A stretch of 64,000 nucleotides of DNA from Lamellibrachia columna (Eukaryota > Annelida > Polychaeta > Sabellida > Siboglinidae): assembly GCA_963662155.1 (NCBI GenBank), contig OY759263.1, positions 20,537,165 through 20,601,164 of the forward strand, in the 5' to 3' direction. The notes beneath the pieces are model-generated. The model was given only the letters and a program-made list of their open reading frames with translations. It ran no database searches and was not told where the DNA came from. Positions 11,701 through 21,480 of the stretch are shown piece by piece. Both the position numbers and the translations under genes were made by a program. How positions within the stretch are numbered: the stretch's first letter is position 1; each line of letters starts with the position of its first letter.

Positions 11701-13796
11701 TAGGACTAATTTTATGAGCTTATGTTTAAATGTACAGTTTTAGCTTGTTCACGTTCCAGCTGTGAACTGACATATTGTTAACGTGATATACAACGTGTAC
11801 GCTGTAGCACATTGCAAACATTGACCTACTTCCATATGACCAACTCATGCATACACTAAGCATATTTCATTTGATTTACTTATGTAACTATCATTATATC
11901 GATATCTGTATTTACAGCTTAGGCTTCAGCTAGAAGCGTACATGTAGTCATATATTGATATATATTGTCTCTTACATGTTTTATCTCTTATTGCATTTAA
12001 TTTATTACTTGATTTTAAATCAGTTTTGTTTTCATTTGACCAGGTTTCTTCTATTCAGGAGTTGTTTTTTATGTATTTAGCCGCAACTTTAAGATTTTTC
12101 TTCATACATTGATATTTATTATTCTATGACTCTTGCCTATACATATGCATCGTTATGAATTTTATTAAGCACCCTGTCAGATCCCTGACTTATTGATGTT
12201 CCCTGATTGTAGGCAGCCTTCAGGGCATCCTGGTCCCCATTCTGTAAGCACCCTTTCAGATCCCTAACTTATTGATGTTCCCTCATTGTAGGCAGCCTTC
12301 AGGGCATCCTGGTCCCCATTCTGTACAAATCCTGTCAGATCCCTGACTTACTTCTCTACATTGCCCCACTTGACTTCACCAAGGTCGAGTACATTCAGTG
12401 GTTCTGGGAACGGCTCCAACATTCTCTGCGGCCAAGGCATGTCACAGGAGACCAGAGGTATGTACTGTAGATGTCTGTCGCAAACTGCTATCATTGTTTT
12501 TGAGCTAGAGCAGTTTACTACTTAGGCCTGTGTTCGCCACGACCGTGGTTGTTCTAGCTTTATTTGCTAGGACCGTTATCATTTTACAGTTGAGCACCAT
12601 ATCTATCGCTGCGGATTTAGTAATGCCCCTTTTCGCTGATCCACCAGATGTTTTTACAGAACCTGCTTTACCAATATGGCTACCTAATGGCAGCACTAAC
12701 TCAAATTTTGAGTAATGTGGACTGGTTTTACGTTTGAAATACGACATGTGTATCAGTAATAAGGGCGTGTTCAAGAGTGGCATTGGTTATGATAGTTATC
12801 CATGGTACAATCAGTCTACCTCATTGTGCAGTGTATTTTAAACAAGCAACAATATGGCATTGCTTTATTTAAATTCCTCAAAAAAATACTAGCTTATATA
12901 ACATCAAAAAAGTATGCTGGCCAATTTTTAGTAGCGCACAAAAGCTGTACTCCAAAATAAATATTTCATGAGTTCAATTCCTAGATAAATTTAATTCCTC
13001 AATAGACCATTAAAATCCAGGTCACATCCTAAAAAGTTCATAATTCCAATGTAGAGATTTGGAATAAGATGATTTCCATATGAAAATGTTTCTCATGAGT
13101 CTTCAGGTTGATGTATAATTTATATGCAGTTTGCATGTTTATATAATATACCGATTTTAGACCAGTTTTCAAATTAGTTACACATGCAAACACTCACGTA
13201 TCATGTGTGTTGAGTGTTGTAGACAACACTGACGTCACTGCATGATCAACATCCTAATTATTCCTAACAATATGTGTGAACATTTATTTTGAAAGAAATC
13301 ACTGAATAATGAAATAGTATTAAACAATTTTGTTGATTTTGTGTTTGTAAAGCTATGTTTTAGAGCAACATACATTACATATCAACCCAATATTTGCCTG
13401 TTTACAATGGAAGAAACATCCATTTGAATATTGTCTGTTTGTATGTGCAGTTTACTACGCGAACAATCACCACCGTATGAAGAAAGTGACAGAGCTCATT
13501 CTAATATTAACGTCGACCTTTGTGATGATCACGAGGGTGCCACTTCTGAAGCTATTAGATGCACTGCCGATGCTAGGAACTCCACTGGTGACGTTGGCGG
13601 CGCCATTGCCAACCCTGATGGAGGAGATACTGTTTTTTACAAGACCCCGAGTCCTAGTGACCGCAGCAAAAACCCCAGAAGAAAAGGCAAAAAGAAGTCT
13701 TTCTTCACCAAACTAAAGTCAAAGACCAAACAACAGGCTCAGAAAGGCCATGTCACCACTGTGTGTCTTGAGGCAGAACATGAAGCCTTGCAGTGA
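5457..13796 (+). CDS. MYD88: MyD88 adaptor protein, copy A (six coding exons)
   Basis: Coding exons are 5457-5790, 9248-9328, 10430-10613, 11257-11348, 12292-12457 and 13451-13796. All junctions are GT-AG with matching phase (1,1,2,1,2), giving about 400 residues. The product is the cytosolic adaptor that links Toll/IL-1 receptors to IRAK kinases. The death domain (about residues 12-105) holds ALNMSIRNFLSHMLD and WMGLAELLGY. A short intermediate segment follows, then a TIR domain (about 145-275) with box 1 YDAYVVYADED, BB loop RDMLAGS and box 3 YIQWFWERL. An extra C-terminal tail of about 115 residues contains a basic stretch (RRKGKKKSFFTKLKSKTK). Human MyD88 is 296 residues and lacks this tail. 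The first Met at 5457 is chosen because the upstream frame has no ATG and meets TGA at 5376. The exon probably begins at an acceptor ending at 5405, so a 5'-UTR exon lies upstream. The usual BB-loop Pro is Ala here. Confidence 0.88.
7620..7990. repeat. AT-rich intronic stretch with TA microsatellite
   Basis: TATATA tracts at about 7886-7905 and 7935-7960 lie in MyD88-A intron 1. The long frames at 6508-7321 and 7620-7817 are AT-rich and recur in copy B only because the whole block is duplicated. Confidence 0.5.
8029..8262 (-). mobile_element. LINE 3'-end fragment
   Basis: On the minus strand the frame ends in SLPITVRQ..SVGQFKVALKTHLF and a stop, the usual C-terminal pattern of non-LTR reverse transcriptase ORFs (NSLPxxVR...SVxxFKxxLKTxLF). 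A copy is present at 25314-25532. Confidence 0.6.
8576..8935. repeat. Long inverted repeat specific to copy A
   Basis: The arm at 8576-8679 is the near-perfect reverse complement of 8824-8935, apart from a few extra A/G bases, with a spacer of about 145 nt. Copy B retains only the right arm (about 26010-26105). The left arm in A therefore looks like an inverted local copy. Confidence 0.75.
9248..9328 (+). CDS. MYD88: MyD88-A coding exon 2: intermediate segment
   Basis: The acceptor is GTGTGTTTGCAG and the donor is GGACA|GTAAGTAG. It is 81 nt with phase 1 on both sides, so it can be skipped without breaking the frame. It reads TSAGPPFLDPDMEIDCQES then MALTIQD. This occupies the position of the intermediate domain that is missing from the mammalian MyD88-S splice form. 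Confidence 0.75.
9623..10239. mobile_element. TTAA-flanked foldback MITE (family member 1)
   Basis: The ends are inverted copies of AAGYGAAACAAAAGTYATRG plus TTTTGGG, followed by ACCTATAAGA-like and CAGTGGTTTACT segments. TTAA sits at both outer ends (9623-9626, 10236-10239). It carries no coding frame. It lies in MyD88-A intron 2 and ends about 190 nt before exon 3. Confidence 0.65.
10430..10613 (+). CDS. MYD88: MyD88-A coding exon 3: first half of the TIR domain
   Basis: The acceptor is GTTTTTTCCAG and the donor is AAGAG|GTAATT. It encodes box 1 and the BB loop (ISNRDMLAGSAEF), phase 1 in and 2 out. The protein sequence is identical in copy B. Confidence 0.9.
11171..11466. repeat. 16-bp inverted repeat bracketing exon 4
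   Basis: AATTGTGAACCAACAA (11171-11186) is repeated as its perfect reverse complement at 11451-11466. Exon 4 lies between. The same arrangement holds in copy B. Confidence 0.7.
11257..11348 (+). CDS. MYD88: MyD88-A coding exon 4: central TIR
   Basis: The acceptor is TGTTTTTAG and the donor is CCCAA|GTAAGTT. It encodes KKVIVVMSPAFKRS then HMCTFATNFAFSLCP, aligning with the human MVVVVSDDYLQS..FALSLSP region. It is 92 nt, so skipping it would shift the frame. Confidence 0.88.
11481..11568. repeat. Small foldback element in intron 4
   Basis: AGCAAACATGGCCGCCACA and TGTGGCAGCCATGTTTGTTA are near-perfect inverted arms with about 45 nt between. The copy B counterpart is at 28622-28708. Confidence 0.5.
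12213..12291 (+). repeat. Tandem partial copy of exon 5 with its acceptor
   Basis: CATTGTAG plus the first 31 nt or so of exon 5 occur twice, 79 nt apart. The upstream copy has a usable-looking acceptor (GATTGTAG at 12205-12212). It then reads CCCATTCTGTAAGC, an in-frame stop that also resembles a splice donor. Only the downstream copy (from 12292) continues into the full exon. Confidence 0.75.
12292..12457 (+). CDS. MYD88: MyD88-A coding exon 5: end of the TIR domain
   Basis: The acceptor is CCTCATTGTAG and the donor is CCAGAG|GTATGT. It encodes GILVPILYKSCQIPDLLL and box 3 EYIQWFWERLQ. Reading through the donor meets TAG within five codons, so intron retention would give a protein of about 289 residues without the tail. 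Confidence 0.88.
13451..13796 (+). CDS. MYD88: MyD88-A coding exon 6: C-terminal tail
   Basis: The acceptor is TTGTATGTGCAG. The frame ends KGHVTTVCLEAEHEALQ, TGA at 13794-13796. It contains EQSPPYEESD, a low-complexity middle and a Lys-rich segment. The stop, the last 20 or so residues and the splice phase are shared with copy B. The middle is diverged and 18 codons shorter. Confidence 0.75.
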
Positions 13797-13850
13797 CTTT
13801 TCCAAGATATACCCTCTACAAATTATGTTAACTTGGTATAATAGTAGTTA

Positions 13851-14050
13851 TTATTAGCATATCCAAACGTTTGGTTACCTGAATAGACTCTCATCATCTT
13901 AGCAAGATGGCTTCTTCAGTATGACTGACATCCTAGTAGGATGAAGTCAGTATAGACGTGTGGAAGTTCGTAGTTCCCCTCATCTCGGTTGATGGCTGTC
14001 TGTGTCTTCTGTATCTGTGTTGTTTCTTTCATGTTTGGATATGCTAATAA
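13851..14050. mobile_element. Foldback MITE in the MyD88-A 3' flank
   Basis: TTATTAGCATATCCAAAC (13851-13868) is repeated as its perfect reverse complement at 14033-14050. The left arm runs into the palindrome CCAAACGTTTGG. The copy B counterpart is at about 31356-31555. It probably lies in the 3' UTR. Confidence 0.55.
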
Positions 14051-14915
14051 GAACTGTATTATTATGAAAATTAACTATCCTGATGAAAAATATTCAACAA
14101 TATGTTAACTGGGGTTTTCGTAAGAGTCAATGGATCTCTTGGGCATTTTCACAAAACTTCTCTGACGGTGTATTACGAATTCATGGAATGGATCTCAGAA
14201 ACTATGCATGAATGACCACTATATATATGAAACTGCATCTATATGTTATATCATTGTTGAAATGCTGAAGCTTACATGTGTTTTGACACACACCGTCTCC
14301 AGGTTGAACTTTCCATGTGGACAGTACAAAATGTTTTTTGAAAAGCTGCCCTTCAGGGGTCGCCATGTTCAAGTAAACATTATTTTATTGATTCCTAGAT
14401 GTGACACTTGTAATTCAGTCACTATATCATGGATGTGATCTGACATGCCTGACTTTGGGAGCCCAACAGCACAATACCATTTACTTGTTGGGAATTTTAC
14501 TTTACTGGTGCTAATATGTAACGTTGTTGCAGATTTAGATAACATTATTGTTTAGCTACCAGATCGTTGTCATGTTAGCTTCAGCATTGACTATGCAAGT
14601 CTGTTGAGAATCTGGTTGTACCTGGGTGCAGCTATGTTGAAATGTTCTACTATCCTTTGCATTGTCACCTTCGGTTAGTCATATTACCATTTGCATTCTC
14701 ATTCTTCTGACTGTGTATTAGTGAATGTGATGTGAATACAGTAGTTGTAGGTGGTTGTGGAGCAGGCATATTTTCTTTTTAACTTACTGCATATTTGAGT
14801 AATAACCACAAGCAGGTACTTGTGTGAAGCCATTCCAGAGGTATGTCATGTGGCAGCATCTGTGGATGCACATTCTGTTGTGTGCTTAAAATGTTTTGGG
14901 TTTCAGTGTGTTTCT

Positions 14916-15561
14916 GTACTTTACAATAAAATTGTTTGTACAAAAGTTTTAGAAATGTGTACAATGGACAATTAAAAACTTACCAGTTAAAATGTGACAA
15001 CAATGTTAACCAATTCCACATAACAACAATGAAATGTTGCAGATAACGATGCTAAAATACTCATACTCATAAAACAATTTCATCATCAGTTCTGGCTGTC
15101 ATTCAGACACTGCCACATCCCAAGAACATATTCCAACCATTACTTAGTATTAGGCAAGACAATTTTAGCCCATTTTACACCAGGACAAATGACAAAAACA
15201 TAATGCATATAATACCAGTTATTACTGCTAAGTAACTAGTTCGCCTTCAAATAAAATATGCCTGCAATCTGAAGATACAAACAGCTTGAATGTTGCCATA
15301 TCCTATAGGTTGTGAGCATTTTATTTTAAATAACCAAGTAATTAAACTTCCTTTAACATTTTGACTGATTCAGTATACAGTTTTCATCAACATGAGGCTT
15401 TCCTGTGACAGAAATACTATTAGCTACCCTTAATACAATTAATTTTTATGCATGGAATTCCAACCAAAATATGGTCATATTGGCAGGGTTCATTTTGTAA
15501 TCTGGTGTAACACATTACTCAAGTAAACTATAAGCTGTAATTGTAATAAAAAAGTATTATC
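14916..15561 (-). repeat. Copy of ZEB intron sequence
   Basis: The stretch from about TTTTAGAAATGTGTACAAT to GTAATTGTAATAAAAAAGTA matches 40468-41190, which lies in the ZEB intron between the homeodomain exon and the next exon. There are several small indels; one is a block of about 110 nt missing here. Confidence 0.8.
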
Positions 15562-16462
15562 CTGTTCCGACACTAGATGGCGACACCGTGTCGTTCCTGG
15601 CTGCCGTTTTCGAGGTGGTCCCTGTAGAGGCGACACACCAAGAGGGGACTGGCGGGCGACTCAGTGGCCCTCTCCTCTTTCCACCCTTCCTCCTTCACCA
15701 GTTGCTCCATCTGCTCACTGCCGGCGATCGCGAGCACATTCAGGTTCTTGTCGGTCGTGCCTGGTTGTTGAAGACTACTCGTCTGCGTCTAGTCCTCTTT
15801 ACTTCTGTGCTGCTGCCGTCGCGTCCTCGATCTCCAGAACCTTCTTGACAACTTCGGCTCGTGGCTCCTGCTCGCCGCCAACAACGTTGCAATGAAAACA
15901 TGTGTTCCCCTTCGTTTTGTCATCGTCGATGTCATCAACTGCCGTGTCATTGGCGTTCTTCCTTTTGTAAACGACATCGTTTTTTCCAGTCGGTGTTGGC
16001 TTGTTGGGAATCCGGCGCCTTCATGGATGGTTGTCCTTTATCGGTTACCAGTGGAAACCATTTTTTAGTCGAGCATCGATTTAACGGATGATGCAGTTGG
16101 CAGCGCAGCCAACAATTAAACAATTAAACAGTGGGTGACAATTAAACAGTGAGTCACCATTAAGTTGCGCTAAGTATGTCGCCTGATATTCGGAACTTAC
16201 GGCCATGAAATAGACAGTGCGAAACATTCCCGTGAACAACTCCGGCATTCCTATCACCAGCCCGCCTGGGAGGTCATTCCCTCCGCTTGTGTTTCTCATT
16301 GGAATGATCGGTCGCAAAATTCCCCCGTCAATGCACTCGACGGACATCTTTGCGAACCTTCAAGTTAACCACACAGCAAGTCTTCGATGTCAGGTGACTG
16401 GCGTATGAGCCGGAGTGACTGAAACGTTGTCCGTAGTTGGCACATTGGAAAGGGCTTCTCTG
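15562..16462 (-). pseudogene. Truncated unprocessed ZEB pseudogene
   Basis: On the minus strand this matches 42718-43742, part of the large ZEB exon. Recognisable pieces are CIDGGILRPIIP and EYQATYLAQLN, near-identical to the intact gene. Frameshifts, stops and deletions are frequent, including about 80 nt lost near 15605 and 12 nt near 16352. It stops inside the fifth zinc finger. ZEB intron sequence directly adjoins it, so it arose by DNA duplication and not by retroposition. About 1.5 kb between the intron piece and this piece has been deleted. Confidence 0.85.
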
Positions 16463-16848
16463 GAAGCCCGGAGAACAATACTACTTTATCATGGTGTTCG
16501 ACAAGTTCAAACTAGAATTCGTAACATTTTCATGACAATGGGTGGTGGCATGAGTTTACAAAAAAACATTAATTCGTGAAATATTTTACATATTTAACAA
16601 AACATATCCTTGCTATTATGGTTTATATTTCATATTCACAATCTACTGTAGTTTTATATGCAGTGGTTCTCCTCTTATAAGCCCCTATCATAAGTGGTTG
16701 CCTTCTCACCACAGGACACCTTATCATGCAACATATTAGGTTTTCCAATGATAATTCCACTGTCACGCGAGGCCACCCCTCTTATAAGACCATTGCACCT
16801 TTGCAGAAGTGGTACCTTTATAAGAGTAGGGCTACTGTGTTTGCGTAC

Positions 16849-16942
<94 letters not shown>

Positions 16943-17390
16943 ACCCTTCAGGCATTTCGATAACCGTAGGTTTTATCACACCTGGTGTCGTTTTGGAGAA
17001 ATTGGGCATCCTCCCATTTCAAAGTCTGGATCCATCCGTGAATACTGCATATATAAGGCTTGGAAGATGTAAGGTCAGACGGGCGTTGACCTGATTAGTA
17101 TTTGGCAAAGCCTCAAGGCGTGTATCGCTGATCAATACACATATCAGTCATCTTAGTCAGTCACTGGTCCAGCCCTACCACACAAGCAACACATATGTTT
17201 TGTTTTCCACTATTGACGCACATCAGTGGATTTTTTTTTACTTCTTTAAGGTAAAATGTCATATATTTATAATTATTATTTCACTGAATAATTATATTCA
17301 CGATCCCATTTAATTATGTTAATTTGCATAGCGTAAAGGCATAAAACATCATCCACGAAAGTTTCAGAACAATGTGGCCTTGCTGCTTCA
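16463..17390. other. Non-coding stretch with (TGCG)n microsatellite
   Basis: A GTGC/TGCG tetranucleotide tract runs from about 16848 to 16941 (over 20 units), and its open frames in all phases are spurious. The rest is unique AT-rich sequence without a gene. Confidence 0.6.
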
Positions 17391-19500
17391 AAGGGAAATC
17401 AAATGTTATGGCTATTCTCAGACAATTTAACTAATGTGTCTAGATCACTTTATAAATGCTCTTTATCACCACCATTGTCATCCATTCTAAACACTTTTGT
17501 GTCATCCGCAAATTTCGGTACGTTGCTTGTTATGTTATCGTCCAAGTCATTGATATACATCAATAATAATAAAGATCATAATACTGATCACTGTGGCACA
17601 CCACTCAAAACTTATTTCCAATTTGAAACTTCTCCATCTACAACAACACGCTGTCTTCTGTCAGTCAGTCATTGTACTATCCAGTTGGTTATGCCATCCC
17701 CGATACCATGGGCTTTTAATTTAAGTAGTAATCCTTGATGTTTCACTTTGTCAAAACCTTTCTGAAAATCTAAGTAGATAATATCTACTGGTGATCCCTC
17801 CACTTAGTGATTTCTCCAAAAAAGCATAACATTTGTTAAGCATGACCTCGCTTTTAGGAATCCATGTTGAGATGGATTTAATAATTTACGCCTAACAATG
17901 AAGTCCACCATATGGTATTTAAATAACCTTTTAATTAATTTTGTGAATACAAAACTAAATCTTATACATCCCTTCCCTGGTTGGTTCTAGCACGTGTTGA
18001 GTAAGGAATCTATCCTGAACTAAAAATAGAAACTGTTGGTCCTCACCCTTGTACTCTAGAGATTTCCATTGTGTGTGTTCGTGGCTAAAACTCACATTAT
18101 GATACATTTTCCTTTACTCGGTTCGTTTATAGCGTTTTGTATTTTGTGTTATCCTCTTCGTTTATGTTCGCACTTCGGTAAACTAATCCAATAGTTAATG
18201 CTGAATTTTCTGTAACCATGTTGCACCAAACAGCTTTATTGCAATCTGCTTCCTTTTCTAATTTTATTTCGTAAGCCTGGATATATTCTTTAGTATATCA
18301 AATAAGACCCAATGAGACGTGGATGAGATCAGTAGAGCAGGCTCTAGATGAAGGCTCTCTGGTGGAGTTGGGGGCAGGTGACGAAGCTTGCAATGGACAG
18401 ACGACATTGGCGTTCTTTGGTGTCGGCTTTATGTGTGATGCCACATGAAGAGGATTAAGTAAGTAAGTAATATAAAATAACTCCCCCTCCCCTTTTTCCT
18501 ATTCAATCTCTCCTAAACATTACGTATCCTGTCAGTCCTAATTCAGCATCTGATATGTCTTTTTTGGCCCATGATTCGGTTATACCAATTATGTGAGGGT
18601 CAATATCTTCTACCATAATGTTTAATTCGTTATATGATTTACTATGCTCCTTGCATTTAAACACACACATTTATAACCAGCTTCAGAAATGTTTTCCGGA
18701 CATCTTGTTACTGGTTTGTGTGTACTAGTGGCCTCTTGTCCTGTTTGAGGCACCTAGTTTAAACAATATTATTTATTCTTCCCATGCCACTGTCGACTGC
18801 TGTTGATAGTTCATCAACAAACACTACTGCACCATTTCCAGTAAGATGAATGCCATCCATCGTGTACATATCAACCCTGTCAATAAGACACCCCCACAAA
18901 CTCACAAATCCAAATTCTTCTCCCAGACACAGCTGCTCAACAAACGTGTTAATTGCCATCCTCCGACAATTATCCCTGACCCCTGCTTCCCATTACCGGT
19001 AGAATCCCTGACACAATTATCTACTGAACCCGTGTCTGCTTAGCTGTTCTGACTAACAGCTTGTATTTCCTAACTATGACAGTTTACCCTCCCTCTCCGC
19101 GTTTTTAGTCCCTACGTATGCTAAAACCTCCCTTGCCCGGACCCACGATTTTTCCACCGTCCCTATGATAGCCTCTATTTTGCCCCTGGAAAACAAACCA
19201 CCGCGTCGTCCCCCTTACTTAGCGCTCTGTAAGTCTTCCCAAGTATTGAGCCCCCGCAAAGACCCTCGCTCTCCTCCTCACCCTCTCTATCACCACCTCA
19301 GAGTAGCTCGCCCATCAACATGTCACCTTTCCCTCCCTTCTCCTGGCTATATTGCGCTCCTGGTGCCTTCGTTCCTGGAGCCTCCGCTCCCGTAGCCTTC
19401 CCTCCCCTCGCCTTCCCTCCTGTCTCCTTTCCTCCCGTCTCCTTTGCTCCCATCGTCTTCCCTCCCGTTTCCTCCCGCCCCGTCTTCTTACGCCCTGACT
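17391..19500 (-). mobile_element. Decayed CR1/L2-type LINE with esterase, endonuclease and RT remnants
   Basis: Read on the minus strand, a Gly/Lys repeat region comes first (GGKET units, about 19370-19480). A SGNH-esterase-like segment follows (18759-18959: EEFGFVSLWG, DGIHLTGNGA). An AP-endonuclease is split over 18481-18665 (IIGITESWA, KDISDAEL, GGGVIL) and about 18000-18295 (YRSANINEEDNTK, QHVLEPTR). Reverse transcriptase lies at about 17400-17960 (NPSQHGFLKARSCLTN, YLDFQKGFDKV, FADDTKVF). Stops and frameshifts are many. The stretch joining endonuclease to RT is deleted, and the 3' end is missing. Confidence 0.8.
18306..18470 (+). mobile_element. Non-LTR element 3' tail nested in the LINE
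   Basis: The plus strand reads MDRRHWRSLVSALCVMPHEE then a stop and (TAAG)n, a typical C-terminus plus tail of RTE-like LINEs. It interrupts the endonuclease of the minus-strand LINE. Flanks TATCAAATAA (18296-18305) and TATAAAATAA (18471-18480) look like a target duplication with one mismatch. Confidence 0.65.
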
Positions 19501-19517
19501 CCTACCGCCCTGTAGCT

Positions 19518-19628
19518 AGGTTGGATATGAGAAAGTACTAATTTTCACAGAGGACGATAAATGAATGGAACAAACTGTCAAATGATTATGTTAATGCTAG
19601 CTGTGTGAATGCATTTAAAATTAAATTG
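19518..19628 (+). mobile_element. LINE ORF2 C-terminal fragment
   Basis: The plus-strand frame reads RLDMRKY, a stop, then FSQRTINEWNKLSNDYVNAS and VNAFKIKLTNV before a stop. This is the usual end of L2/CR1-type ORF2. It faces away from the LINE beside it, so it is a second copy or an inverted piece. Confidence 0.6.
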
Positions 19629-19754
19629 ACAAATGTCTGAAAAGGGCGGGCTATATATAGAAGAAACCATTGTTGGACTCTCGATAAGCCAATGGCTTAC
19701 TTGTCTACTTGTCTACTTGCCATCTGGAGCTTGTGGTTTTGGGTGGCAATCTCG

Positions 19755-20022
19755 TTAAATCTGATACTGATGGTTTTGGGCCTATGCACCTATAAAAGAT
19801 ACTAAAACTTAACCATTTGCAAATATCACGCCAGTGGTTTACTAGAAAACCTTGTTGAACACACATCAATTGAAGGCTGCGATCCATTGCAACATAGATC
19901 TCCCATTTTTAGAACATATTCTAAGTAAACCATGATATTCTTGATTCTAGTTGCACATGGTTAGTTTTTATTATGTCTATTGTGTGCATAGCCCCCAAAC
20001 CATGACTTTTGTTTCGTTTTAA
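19755..20022. mobile_element. TTAA-flanked foldback MITE (family member 2)
   Basis: A shorter member of the family seen at 9623-10239. It has GGTTTTGGGCCTATGCACC and CAGTGGTTTACTAG on the left and inverted counterparts on the right, with TTAA at 19755-19758 and 20019-20022. Confidence 0.6.
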
Positions 20023-20099
20023 ACCTACACTCTGATTTCAGGCTCTGGTGTGTGCGATAAAAGGTGGCGCCACAGCGCGGAGCCTGGATAATCGAGGTT

Positions 20100-20340
20100 A
20101 GAATCGCTGAACCCAAACTATCCGAAAGATGGCGCCTATAATTATTCCGCATTACGCCGCCAGGGGACGTCCATATAAACCAGGAAGTAGAGGGTTGAAT
20201 ACATCCGTATGCGTCGAGTTTAATCGACAACAAGCTAACGACATTACACTAAGTGTGGTCGTCACACAAACGTGTGAAATCGCTAGTAATGGTTGACTAA
20301 ATAACGCATCGAGAATGTGAGTGATTTTGTTAGTGGAGGC
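20100..20340 (+). promoter_or_regulatory. Promoter-like stretch upstream of copy B
   Basis: This GC-richer stretch contains GGGGACGTCC (CRE-like), CATATAAACC (TATA-like, about 20172), CAGGAAGTAG (ETS-like) and a GTGAGT donor-like site at 20317. It lies just outside the duplicated block, so copy A lacks it. No transcript evidence is available. Confidence 0.3.
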
Positions 20341-20478
20341 GTCTTGTTGACGAAGTGGCGAGCTGCGCTACTTAGTACTATGACTATGTCCCTATATCGT
20401 ATATGGCTATATACCTATTATATACCTGGCTATGGCTGTTCCAGTGACTAATTATGAATACTGTTGTGGTTGTGACTG

Positions 20479-20498
20479 TGAGTCATGACTGTGAGTCA
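20479..20498 (+). promoter_or_regulatory. Two tandem AP-1 sites
   Basis: TGAGTCA occurs at 20479-20485 and 20492-20498 through a 13-bp tandem duplication (TGAGTCATGACTG). Copy A has one. Confidence 0.3.
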
Positions 20499-20664
20499 TG
20501 ACTGTGTGCCTTCTGAGTTTGAGGTATCGCTTTTACTTTTGACATTAAATGGAGGAGCAGGAGCAAGCAGATATTAATGTCTGTAACTTGGTTATTAGTG
20601 CAAGTGGTGATTAATTATGAAACGAGACAGATATTTTAATAACAGCATTGAGATAAGGTTCTTC

Positions 20665-21036
20665 TTCTTCCTGTCAAGGACTGGGCTCCTTAAGAGCATT
20701 GTAAGTCCTGCTCGGCGCCTCTCATGCGCTGGGAATCGGTGGGTTCAAGATAGAGTTTGAGTCCACAACAGGTTACACATTTACCCCCTGTGTGGGATCT
20801 TTTACTTCCCCTGGCATAGACACCAGCTAGAAGGGACCAACGGCTTTTAGTGTCTCTTCCGAAAGACACGGACAAAGTGGGGTGAACGAAATTGCCCAGG
20901 TTTTGAAACAGCAGCAGGTGGTTTTGAACCCTGGTCCCATCAACTGAAAAGTCCAACGCTCTACCACATGTAGTTTTGAACCCCGACCCCCTCGACCGAA
21001 AGTCTGACGCTCTACCACTTGACCACCATGCCCCAG
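20665..21036 (-). mobile_element. tRNA-derived SINE, dimeric head (copy B)
   Basis: Orthologous to the element at 3175-3548, with the same double head and body and minor substitutions. Confidence 0.7.
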
Positions 21037-21420
21037 GTTTTACATATCATTTAAGTCAAGACTCAAGTTTGGAACATCAACAAATTCACATGGAATGTTA
21101 AGAAATAAGCATAGAGTACAAAGTAGAACATACCTGATTCAAAGTTGGTTCCAGTAGTTTTAACAATATAAAACAAGATTGCCATCTAAGAATAACAAGC
21201 TCCAGATTACAAGCGGACAATGAAGCCAATTGGCAAAATGAAAGTCCAACACTTTTCCACCTAGGTGTGTAGCCTGTTCTTGTCAGATAACTGTCAGTTG
21301 ATTCTGTTTTAAACACATTGACACTATGTTTCTCCATACATTTATTATTCTCCATGAGAATTAGCACTTTCTCATTGTCAAATCTACACTGTTCTTTTAC
21401 TAATGTAACTTTGTGCCCTG

Positions 21421-21480
21421 TGGTTCTTTGACCTGGGGAGGGGCGCAGCAGTTGTGTGGTAGAGCATTGGACTTGCTGTA
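21421..21480 (+). mobile_element. SINE head fragment (copy B)
   Basis: Counterpart of 3906-3965 (GGGGCGCAGCAGTTGTGTGG, TAGAGCATTGGAC). Confidence 0.45.

Larger units (their letters stand above)
2948..14915 (+). repeat. Segmental duplication, copy A (contains MyD88-A)
   Basis: This block is collinear with 20418-32068. Homology starts at TATACCTGGCTATGG and ends after TGTGTGCTTxAAATGTTTTGGG. Shared content includes three tRNA-like SINE pieces, a 51-bp minisatellite, all six MyD88 coding exons, a TTAA-flanked MITE and a LINE tail. About 360 bases (14385-14745) are present only here. Similarity is highest up to about 12460, drops through intron 5 and exon 6, and rises again in the 3' flank. Confidence 0.9.

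Noticed and set aside
12505..12783. 92-codon minus-strand frame in MyD88 intron 5
   Set aside because: It is poorly kept in copy B, with no splice context or family match.
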